DNA of 6,701 nucleotides from Deltaproteobacteria bacterium (lineage in GTDB: Bacteria > Myxococcota_A > UBA9160 > PR03), in NCBI GenBank assembly GCA_018262315.1, contig JAGSPS010000180.1:1-6701 (forward strand), in the 5' to 3' direction. Position 1 is the stretch's first letter. Each line of letters opens with the position of its first letter. Shown in pieces: positions 1 to 5,782 of this stretch. The notes beneath the pieces are model-generated. The model saw nothing but the letters and a program-made list of their open reading frames with translations, made no database searches and was not told the DNA's origin. Position numbers and translations under genes: made by a program.

Positions 1-27
1 CACACCGCGGCTGGCAATCACGGCTAG
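1..27 (+). CDS. Possible 3' end of an upstream gene (8 codons)
   Basis: The frame open from base 1 encodes HTAAGNHG and ends with TAG at 25-27, ten bases before the mlaE start. It could be the tail of a preceding gene in the same operon, since the spacing fits the tight packing seen downstream. Eight codons carry no family information. The stop is in frame with mlaE, so its firm use is to show that the mlaE reading frame cannot begin further upstream than base 28. Confidence 0.2.
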   Translation, partial: HTAAGNHG

Positions 28-36
28 GCTTCGCGC

Positions 37-1191
37 GTGGCGATCGGAGACCAGCTGTCGCCGGGATCGACTCCGGGACCGGATGCGGACGCCCACGTCG
101 AAGTCACGGAGGGCGGCGTGCGCTGCGCCGGCGCCTGGACGGTCGGCCGCATCGCGCGGCTCGAGAAGCGGCTCGCGCGCGGCGACTGGCCCCAGGGCGC
201 AGAAATCTCGCTCGACGGCTCCGCCGTGATTGCGATGGACACGGCGGGTGCGTGGCTGGTGTGGCGACTGCTTCGAACACTCGAGCGCGACGGAGTCCGC
301 GTCTCGCTGCGCGGTCTCCGCCCCGAACACAAGGCGCTGCTCGAGATGGTCGAGGCGACCGGCGTCGGGACGGCGGGTACGGCGAGTGCAGCAGCGGCGC
401 CGCCTCTGGAGCGGATCGGCGTATTCGCCTGGGGCGCGGGGCGCCAGCTCTTCGAGACGCTGGCATTCATCGGTGAAGTCGCGCGCTCGGCCTTCCGCTC
501 GGCTTCCCGACCGGCGCGGATCCGCTGGAGGACGGTGCTCTACAACGTCCGCACGGCGGGCTTCGACGCGCTGCCGATCACCGGGCTGCTCTGCTTCCTG
601 ATGGGCATCGTGATCGCCTATCAGGGCGCGACGCAGTTTCGCCGCTACGGCGCCAACATCTTCGTGGTGGACCTCGTCGGTCTGGCCATGCTGCGGGAAC
701 TCTCTCCCCTGCTCACGGCGATCATCGTCGCCGGGCGCTCGGGATCCGCCTACGCCGCGCAGATCGGGACGATGAAGGTCACCGAGGAGATCGACGCGCT
801 GCGCACGGTGGGGATCGCTCCGCTCGAGTTGCTCGTGCTGCCGAAGATCCTCGCGCTCGCGATCGCGTTGCCGCTTCTCACCGTCTACGCGGACATGCTC
901 GGCGTCGCGGGCGGCATGGTGATGGCGAAAAGCGAACTCGGCGTGAGCTACCCGGACTTCGTCGATCGCCTCCAATACGCGCTGCTCCTCTCCGATTTCC
1001 TGGTCGGGATCGGCAAGGCTCCCGTCTTTGCCGCGATCATCGCGGTGGTCGGATGCTTCCAGGGCTTCCAGGTGACCGGCGACGCGGAGAGCGTCGGCCG
1101 CCGCACGACGATCAGCGTGGTGCAGTCGATCTTCCTGGTGATCGTGGCCGACTCGCTGTTCTCCGTCATCTTCAACTTCCTCGGGATCTGA
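37..1191 (+). CDS. mlaE: MlaE-type lipid ABC transporter permease with N-terminal STAS domain
   Basis: This 384-residue inner-membrane permease of the MlaE/Ttg2B family should move phospholipid or another lipid together with the MlaF and MlaD homologues encoded next. Residues about 19-110 look like a STAS (MlaB-like) domain, including ISLDGSAVIAMDTAG at 57-71. A linker leads to the permease at about 130-384, with hydrophobic segments near 178-197, 222-232, 262-295 and 328-384. Family hallmarks are RELSPLLTAIIVAGRSGSA (220-238), then GTMKVTEEIDALRTVGI (244-260), and a C-terminal SVGRRTTISVVQSIF (352-366). E. coli MlaE has about 260 residues and MlaB is a separate protein, so the extra length is the fused STAS domain, a known arrangement. 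The GTG start is the first possible one after an in-frame TAG at 25-27. The upstream Shine-Dalgarno sequence is weak, so the first 18 or so Gly/Pro-rich residues are uncertain. The next gene begins 1 nt after the stop. Confidence 0.93.
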   Translation: MAIGDQLSPGSTPGPDADAHVEVTEGGVRCAGAWTVGRIARLEKRLARGDWPQGAEISLDGSAVIAMDTAGAWLVWRLLRTLERDGVRVSLRGLRPEHKALLEMVEATGVGTAGTASAAAAPPLERIGVFAWGAGRQLFETLAFIGEVARSAFRSASRPARIRWRTVLYNVRTAGFDALPITGLLCFLMGIVIAYQGATQFRRYGANIFVVDLVGLAMLRELSPLLTAIIVAGRSGSAYAAQIGTMKVTEEIDALRTVGIAPLELLVLPKILALAIALPLLTVYADMLGVAGGMVMAKSELGVSYPDFVDRLQYALLLSDFLVGIGKAPVFAAIIAVVGCFQGFQVTGDAESVGRRTTISVVQSIFLVIVADSLFSVIFNFLGI

Positions 1192-1192
1192 G

Positions 1193-1987
1193 ATGACCGC
1201 GACGAACCACGCAGCCGAACCGGTGATCGAGGTGCGCGATCTGTGCACGCGCTTCGGCGCTGCGGTCGTTCACGACGGCGTGAACCTCGAGGTGCGCGAC
1301 GGCGAGATCTTCGCGCTCGCGGGGGCGAGCGGCTGCGGGAAGTCCACGCTGCTGCGGGAACTCATCCTACTGCAGCAGCCGGATGCCGGCTCGATCCGCG
1401 TGCTGGGACGCGACGTCGTCGGGCTCGACGACGAGCAGGCGCTGCCGTTGCGCCGGAACTGGGGCGTCCTGTTCGAGCGCGGCGCACTGTTCAGCTCGCT
1501 CACGGTGAGCGAGAACGTCGGTCTGCCGCTTCGCGAGCACACACGGCTCGGCGATCGGCTGATCGACGAGATCGCCGCCGTGAAGATCGCGCTCACGGGA
1601 CTGCCGCCGAGTGCCGCACCGAAGTACCCGGCGGAACTCTCGGGTGGCATGCGCAAACGCGCGGCGTTGGCGCGGGCGATCGCGCTCGATCCGAAACTGT
1701 TGTTCCTCGACGAGCCGACCGCTGGCCTCGATCCGCTCAGCGCCAGCGGCTTCGACGAGTTGGTGAAGCATCTGCAGGAGCTGCTCGGCCTCACGATATT
1801 CGTGGTGACCCACGATCTCGATCTACTCTGGCGCGTCGCGGATCGCGTCGCCTTCATGGTCGCGGGGCGGATCGCAGGCGTCGGTACGATGCGCGAGCTC
1901 TCGACGACGGAGGAGCCGGTGGTGCGGGAGTACTTCCATGGAGCGCGCGGCCGCGGGGCCTGGGAGCAAGCATGGAAACCAAGGTGA
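1193..1987 (+). CDS. mlaF: MlaF-type ABC transporter ATP-binding protein
   Basis: This 264-residue cytoplasmic ATPase should power the lipid transporter by binding the MlaE-type permease. The ABC motifs appear in order: Walker A GASGCGKST (44-52), Q-loop region GVLFERGALF (91-100), signature LSGGMRKRAALARA (149-162), Walker B LLFLDEP (169-175) with Glu174 catalytic, D-loop AGLDP (177-181) and switch THD with His207. GALF after the Q-loop and LSGGMRKR are characteristic of the MlaF/Ttg2A family. Length is normal for the family. One oddity is that the Q-loop glutamine is replaced by Glu95 (GAG at 1475-1477). ATG 1193 lies 1 nt after the mlaE stop and has a weak GGGA at 1183-1186. The 3' end overlaps mlaD by 16 nt, which implies translational coupling and fixed stoichiometry. 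Confidence is high for the family and good for the pathway, given its neighbours. Confidence 0.95.
   Translation: MTATNHAAEPVIEVRDLCTRFGAAVVHDGVNLEVRDGEIFALAGASGCGKSTLLRELILLQQPDAGSIRVLGRDVVGLDDEQALPLRRNWGVLFERGALFSSLTVSENVGLPLREHTRLGDRLIDEIAAVKIALTGLPPSAAPKYPAELSGGMRKRAALARAIALDPKLLFLDEPTAGLDPLSASGFDELVKHLQELLGLTIFVVTHDLDLLWRVADRVAFMVAGRIAGVGTMRELSTTEEPVVREYFHGARGRGAWEQAWKPR
1962..1966 (+). promoter_or_regulatory. Ribosome binding site of mlaD inside mlaF
   Basis: GGGAG sits five bases before ATG 1972 and lies wholly inside the last codons of mlaF. It supports the mlaD start at 1972 although the surrounding frame stays open much further upstream (to 1243). Ribosomes finishing mlaF would pass over this site, which is consistent with coupled translation. 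Confidence 0.55.
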
Positions 1988-2877
1988 ACTACGCGCTCGT
2001 CGGCGCCTTCGTGCTGACACTGTCGGTCGCGATCGTTGCGGGCGTGCTGTGGATTTCCTCGGGACGAACCGCGCGCAAGGACTACGACACCTACCTGGCC
2101 TACTCGAGCGAGTCGGTGTCCGGCCTGAACCGCCAGGCGCCGGTCAAGTACAAAGGTGTCGAGGTGGGTGCGGTGCGGGAGATCGAACTCGATCCCGTGG
2201 ACCCGCAGAATGTCCGGCTGGTACTCGCGATCGAGCATGGCGTGCCGATCAAGCAGGACACGGTCGCGGTGCTCAGCGTGCAAGGCCTCACCGGCATCGC
2301 CTTTCTCGATCTCGAGGGCGGTTCGAAGGAATCGCCGCTACTCGCGCCGGCGCGACCCGGCGAATTCCCCGTGATCGCGACGCGTCCCTCGCTGCTCCGG
2401 AGACTCGACACGCAGGTGACCGCGCTCGTCGCCGATCTCTCCCGGGCGGCGCAGAACGTCAACCAACTCTTCGACGAGGAAACGCGTACGGCGCTGCAGC
2501 GCACGGCCCGCGATCTCGACACCGTCGTGCACGCGATCGCCGGGCGCTCGCAGGCGATCGACACGATGCTCGCCGATGCGGGGCGAACGATGGAGAACAG
2601 CGCTCGCGCGAGCGCGCAGCTGACGGAGCTCACCCGGCAGGTGGGTCACAGCGCAGATGCGGTGGCGCGTGCGGCCGAGGCACTGCGCGCGACCGCGAGC
2701 GACGCGACGGGCGGCGTGCAGCAGTTCCGCACCGATACGCTGCCGGCGTTGCAGCGGCTGCTCGCCGATGCGCGCGCGGCCACGGCCTCGCTCGAGCAGC
2801 TGGCGCAGCAACTCGAGCGCAGTCCCAATGCACTCCTGGTGGGGCGGGAGCCGACGCCGCCCGGACCCGGAGAGTGA
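1972..2877 (+). CDS. mlaD: MlaD-type MCE-domain lipid-binding protein with long helical tail
   Basis: This 301-residue protein is the probable periplasmic, inner-membrane-anchored MCE subunit. Family members form hexameric rings with a central lipid channel on top of the permease. Residues 8-29 form one uncleaved transmembrane anchor. Residues about 37-115 are the single MCE domain, with typical features VSGLNRQAPVKYKGVEVGAV (49-68) and LSVQGLTGIAFLDLEGG (101-117). Residues about 140-285 are Ala/Gln/Arg/Leu-rich and predicted helical, likely coiled coil. The end (290-301) is Gly/Pro-rich, GREPTPPGPGE. E. coli MlaD has about 183 residues, so this tail is much longer. The ATG follows GGGAG and fits the N-terminus of the family (METKVNY-type start before the anchor). 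The lipoprotein gene starts 10 nt later. Family is sure, but whether the substrate is phospholipid, sterol or another lipid cannot be read from the sequence. Confidence 0.93.
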   Translation: METKVNYALVGAFVLTLSVAIVAGVLWISSGRTARKDYDTYLAYSSESVSGLNRQAPVKYKGVEVGAVREIELDPVDPQNVRLVLAIEHGVPIKQDTVAVLSVQGLTGIAFLDLEGGSKESPLLAPARPGEFPVIATRPSLLRRLDTQVTALVADLSRAAQNVNQLFDEETRTALQRTARDLDTVVHAIAGRSQAIDTMLADAGRTMENSARASAQLTELTRQVGHSADAVARAAEALRATASDATGGVQQFRTDTLPALQRLLADARAATASLEQLAQQLERSPNALLVGREPTPPGPGE

Positions 2878-2881
2878 GAGG
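2876..2881 (+). promoter_or_regulatory. Ribosome binding site deciding the GTG start of the lipoprotein gene
   Basis: GAGAGG begins on the mlaD stop codon and lies six bases before GTG 2888. It decides the lipoprotein start, because the same frame is open for about 77 codons upstream inside mlaD. Only the 2888 start gives a proper signal peptide. Confidence 0.6.
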
Positions 2882-2887
2882 ATCGAA

Positions 2888-3496
2888 GTGAAGCCTTTGC
2901 TGCCGACACTCGCGCCGCTCGCGGTGCTGGTTCTCGCGCTCGGGGGTTGCGCGCTGCTCGCGTCCCCGGGAGCGGCGCCGCCGAGCCTCTTCGCCCTCAC
3001 GCGGCCCCCGGAGAGCGAGCCCCCGCACAGCGTCGCCGCACGGACGATCGAGGTCGCGCCACCCGGCGCGCGACCTGGCTTCGACGGGCCTCGCATGGCG
3101 TACGTGACGCGGCCCTACGAACTCCAGTTCTTCGCCCGACACCAATGGGTGGATGCACCGGCGCGGATGCTCGCCCCGCTGCTCGCGGATGCGCTCGAGC
3201 GGGGAGGGCGCTTCGATGCGATGCAGAGCGGCGAGCGCGTCGCTTCGCCGCTGCGTCTCGAGACCGAGGTGGTCGTGCTCCAGCAGGAGTTCAGCGCGCA
3301 CCCGAGTCAGCTGCGCTTCACGCTTCGGGCGCGGCTCCTCGACGTCGCGAGGGGCCGCGAGCTCGCGAGTGAGACGTTCGAAGCCGTCGAGGCCGCCGCA
3401 TCCGACGATCCATACGGCGGCGTCGTCGCCGCCAACCGGGCGGTGGCACGCGTGCTCGACGAGGTCGCGCAGTGGTGCGGCGAGAACGCGCCCTGA
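2888..3496 (+). CDS. ABC-type transport auxiliary lipoprotein (PqiC / ABC_trans_aux family)
   Basis: This 202-residue predicted lipoprotein is the outer-envelope partner of the MCE transporter. The N-terminus is a type II signal peptide: Lys2, a hydrophobic run at 8-18, then lipobox LGGC with Cys21 as the lipidated residue. Ala22 at +2 is not the Asp retention signal of E. coli, so outer-membrane sorting is likely. The mature protein shows hallmarks of the PqiC/DUF330-like family: RMAYVTRPYELQFFARHQWV (69-88), PARMLAPLLADALE (91-104), RLETEVVVLQQEF (123-135) and PYGGVVAANRAV (175-186). PqiC is known to partner the MCE protein PqiB at the outer membrane. The position directly after mlaD points to the equivalent role here. 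The GTG start is preferred over longer in-frame options because it yields the signal peptide and has a well-placed ribosome binding site. An 88-nt gap follows before the next gene. Confidence 0.88.
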   Translation: MKPLLPTLAPLAVLVLALGGCALLASPGAAPPSLFALTRPPESEPPHSVAARTIEVAPPGARPGFDGPRMAYVTRPYELQFFARHQWVDAPARMLAPLLADALERGGRFDAMQSGERVASPLRLETEVVVLQQEFSAHPSQLRFTLRARLLDVARGRELASETFEAVEAAASDDPYGGVVAANRAVARVLDEVAQWCGENAP

Positions 3497-3584
3497 ACGC
3501 GGAGCGGCGCAGCGGACGGCTTCGCTTGCCGCGCCGGCCCGCGACCGCCATCTTCGCCGGCGATCCGCACCCGGGAGCAGTTCC
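3497..3584. other. 88-nt spacer between transporter operon and oxidoreductase genes
   Basis: This is the largest internal gap in the window and the most likely break between two transcription units. It is very GC-rich. I see no T-tract terminator and no convincing -35/-10 pair. GGGAG at 3573-3577, seven bases before ATG 3585, serves the next gene. Read-through from the transporter operon cannot be excluded. Confidence 0.5.
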
Positions 3585-5471
3585 ATGATCAAGGGCTACG
3601 CCGGCCGCGTTCTCGAAGTCGACCTGCGGGCGCGCAGCTTCTTCTTCGCGCCGCTCGACGAGGAGACGGCGCGCCTCTACATCGGGGGCAAGGGCTATGG
3701 GACGCGGCTGCTCTACGACCGCACGCCCGCCGGCATCGACCCGCTCGGGCCGGAGAACCTGTTGATCTTCGCGACCGGGCCGCTCAACGGCTCGGTCGCG
3801 CCCCAGTCGAATCGCTTCGCGGTGATCTGCAAGAGCCCTCTCACCGGCGGCATCGGCAACGCGACCTGCGGCGGCTCTTTCGCGCTGGGCATGAAGAAGG
3901 CCGGGATCGACGTCCTGATCGTCAAAGATCGCGCAGAGCGGCCGCTGCGCCTCGAGATCGACGGCGACCGGGACGCCGTCGAGTTCCTCGACGCCGGCGA
4001 TCTCTGGGGCAAGGGCACCTACGCCACCCAGAAGCTGCTCTCGCGCAAGCACCAGCACGCGGTGATCGGGCCGGCCGGCGAAAACCTGGTGCTCTTCGCG
4101 GGCATCGTGAGCAACGAGCGCATCGCGGGCCGAACGGGCGTCGGCGCCGTGATGGGATCGAAGCTGCTGAAGGCGGTCTCGGTGCGCGGATCGCGCAAGC
4201 TCGACATGGAAGATCCCGAGAAGTTCAAGGCATACACCAAGGAGGTGCGAAAGCTCTTCGAAGACCACCCGGTGCTCGGCGAGAGCATGAGGCGTTTCGG
4301 CACTGGCGGCATCGTCAACACCACCAACGGCCGCAACATCCTCCCGACGCGGAACTTCCAGAAGGGCCACTTCGAGCGGGCGATGGACCTCTCCGGCGAG
4401 TTCCTGGAAGACCACGGGCTGAAGGGGGTGAAGACGAGCTGCATCCACTGTCCCGTCACCTGCGGGCGCGACGTGGAGGTGGAAGGTGTCGGCGTCGTGA
4501 AGGGCCCCGAGTACGAGACGCTCGCGCTGATGGGATCGAATCTCGAGATCGGCGACATCAAGAAGGTGGCCGAGTGGAACTACCACGCCGACGACCTCGG
4601 CATGGACACGATCAGCCTCGGCGCGACGCTCTCGTTCGCAATGGAGCTGGTCGAGCGCGGCATGCTCGACGCGAACCTTCATTTCGGCGAACAGGCCGGC
4701 GTGACCGAGTTGATCCAGGACATCGGCCATCGCCGCGGGCTGGGCGCCGAGTTGGCCGACGGCACCAAGCGGCTCGCGGCGAAGTACGGCGGCAGCGAGT
4801 TCGCGATGCACGTGAAAGGCCTCGAACTCTCGGCCTACGACCCGCGCGGTTCGTTCGCCCAGGGCGTCGAGTACGCCACCACCAACCGCGGCGGCTGCCA
4901 CGTGCAGGGCGCGAGCATGTACATGGAGTCGGTCGGCCCGCTCACCATCAATCCGCAGAACCTGAAGCTCAAGGCCGACATCCCGATCATGCAGCAGAAC
5001 ATCGCGTGCGCGATCAACTCGATGGTGCTCTGCATCTTCACCACCTACGGGATGATCCCCAAAGCGGTCCACGAAATGAATCCGAGTTCGTTCAAGTACC
5101 GCGCGCTCGCGTTCGCCTTCGAGAACCTGCCGGGCGCGCTGCTGCGGGGCGCGATGGGGATCAAGGGCAAGCCGATGCTCTGGTTCGAGAAGTGGCTCAC
5201 CTACATCACCGGCACGACCTTCTCGTCGGGACATCTCCAGGAGATCGGCGCGCGCATCTTCAACCTCGAACGCATGTACAACCTGCGCGAGGGACTCACC
5301 AGCGCCGACGACACGTTGCCGCCGCGCATCCTCCATGAATCGACCTTCCCGGGGATGGACTCGGGACACCCGCTGCACCTGCTGTTGCCGAGCTACTACA
5401 AGAAGCGCGGTTGGAGTGCGGATGGCGTGCCGCTGCGCCGCACGCTCGAACGGCTCCAGGTGCGGGTCTAG
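3585..5471 (+). CDS. Aldehyde:ferredoxin oxidoreductase family protein (tungsten-bis-pterin enzyme)
   Basis: This 628-residue cytoplasmic enzyme of the AOR family should oxidise an aldehyde to a carboxylic acid with a low-potential electron carrier. Such enzymes hold one tungsten (rarely molybdenum) bis-pterin centre and one 4Fe-4S cluster. The N-terminal pterin domain shows IGGKGYGTRLLY (33-44), ATGPLNGSVAP (63-73), KSPLTGGIGNATCGGSFA (83-100), IGPAGEN (161-167) and GRTGVGAVMGSKLLKAV (182-198). Cluster ligands are Cys286, Cys289 and Cys293 (CX2CX3C) plus Cys483. By spacing, Glu311 in GPEYET and His439 in RGGCH probably match the active-site Glu313 and His448 of Pyrococcus furiosus AOR. YDPRG (418-422) and the C-terminal NLREG (566-570) are also family-typical. 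The segment after Cys483 (about 488-536) seems longer than usual. Nothing looks broken. The substrate is unknown: members include AOR, FOR, GAPOR and the benzoyl-CoA reductase subunit BamB. No adjacent ferredoxin-like subunit gene is seen. The moaD-like gene follows after 8 nt. Confidence 0.93.
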   Translation: MIKGYAGRVLEVDLRARSFFFAPLDEETARLYIGGKGYGTRLLYDRTPAGIDPLGPENLLIFATGPLNGSVAPQSNRFAVICKSPLTGGIGNATCGGSFALGMKKAGIDVLIVKDRAERPLRLEIDGDRDAVEFLDAGDLWGKGTYATQKLLSRKHQHAVIGPAGENLVLFAGIVSNERIAGRTGVGAVMGSKLLKAVSVRGSRKLDMEDPEKFKAYTKEVRKLFEDHPVLGESMRRFGTGGIVNTTNGRNILPTRNFQKGHFERAMDLSGEFLEDHGLKGVKTSCIHCPVTCGRDVEVEGVGVVKGPEYETLALMGSNLEIGDIKKVAEWNYHADDLGMDTISLGATLSFAMELVERGMLDANLHFGEQAGVTELIQDIGHRRGLGAELADGTKRLAAKYGGSEFAMHVKGLELSAYDPRGSFAQGVEYATTNRGGCHVQGASMYMESVGPLTINPQNLKLKADIPIMQQNIACAINSMVLCIFTTYGMIPKAVHEMNPSSFKYRALAFAFENLPGALLRGAMGIKGKPMLWFEKWLTYITGTTFSSGHLQEIGARIFNLERMYNLREGLTSADDTLPPRILHESTFPGMDSGHPLHLLLPSYYKKRGWSADGVPLRRTLERLQVRV

Positions 5472-5475
5472 GAGG
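5470..5475 (+). promoter_or_regulatory. Strong ribosome binding site overlapping the AOR stop codon
   Basis: AGGAGG, the strongest Shine-Dalgarno match in the window, includes the last two bases of the AOR stop codon TAG and lies four bases before ATG 5480. It fixes the start of the small gene and implies efficient, coupled translation. That fits a sulfur carrier needed in more than catalytic amounts. Confidence 0.75.
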
Positions 5476-5479
5476 GACG

Positions 5480-5743
5480 ATGCCCGTCGCGGTGCAACTG
5501 ACGTATGCAATGGCGAAGGAACTCGGCGCGCAGCGCCTCGAGTTCGAAGGCGCGCAGACGGTCGCCGACGTGCTGCGCATGACGCGCGAACGCTTCGCCG
5601 GCGCCCCCGCGCGCTACGACGAGCTGACGCGCGTCGCGGCGGTGGCGGTGAACGGCGTGCTCGTCAACTACCAGCGCGGCATGAAGACTCCCGTCCGCGA
5701 CGGCGACACCGTCGCGTTCGTGAAGGCCGCGGCAGGCGGCTGA
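5480..5743 (+). CDS. MoaD/ThiS-family sulfur carrier protein
   Basis: This 87-residue protein has the beta-grasp layout of MoaD/ThiS sulfur carriers. It begins with a strand at 2-9 (PVAVQLTY), then a helix at about 27-39 (TVADVLRMTRERF), VAAVAVNGVLVN (52-63), the turn VRDGDTVAFV (72-81) and a C-terminal Gly86-Gly87. In this family the terminal glycine is adenylated by a MoeB/ThiF-type enzyme and turned into a thiocarboxylate. That group supplies the dithiolene sulfurs of molybdopterin, or of the tungsten pterin. Its place 8 nt after the AOR gene favours a role in the cofactor of that enzyme, and MoaD-like genes are often found beside AOR genes. No activating enzyme or MoaE is encoded in the window, so these must act from elsewhere. 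A ThiS or other sulfur-transfer role is possible but less likely here. Confidence 0.85.
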   Translation: MPVAVQLTYAMAKELGAQRLEFEGAQTVADVLRMTRERFAGAPARYDELTRVAAVAVNGVLVNYQRGMKTPVRDGDTVAFVKAAAGG

Positions 5744-5782
5744 GCGCGGACGCTCGGTGCGAGTCCGGGGAAGGAGCGTCAG

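Noticed and set aside
1243..1971. A long in-frame upstream extension of mlaD through mlaF
   Set aside because: The extension is an Arg-rich shadow of mlaF. ATG 1972 has a ribosome binding site and gives the normal family N-terminus with its membrane anchor.
3526..3554. Possible promoter before the AOR gene (TTGCCG, then CATCTT)
   Set aside because: Only four of six and three of six bases match the sigma70 consensus, which is no better than chance in such a sequence. The promoters of this organism are unknown.
2338..3592. Long overlapping - strand open frames opposite mlaD and the lipoprotein gene
   Set aside because: They are Arg/Ala-rich, have no domain or signal, and lie opposite well-supported genes. 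This is a common artefact of high GC content.
3585..5471. Assignment of the AOR-family gene as the benzoyl-CoA reductase subunit BamB
   Set aside because: BamB belongs to the same family, but none of the other bam genes or benzoyl-CoA pathway genes is in the window, so the narrower name is not supported.
3318..5510. A 730-codon open frame on the - strand across the AOR gene
   Set aside because: The + strand frame encodes a full AOR with every expected motif. The antisense frame gives a low-complexity Arg/Ala/Val/His-rich product with no recognisable domain, as expected opposite a GC-rich gene.
5748..5766. Small hairpin between the moaD-like and SDR genes (CTCG-GTG-CGAG with three outer pairs and a 2-base bulge)
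   Set aside because: The stem is short and bulged and no T-run follows it. It is not a convincing terminator, and hairpins of this size are frequent in GC-rich DNA.
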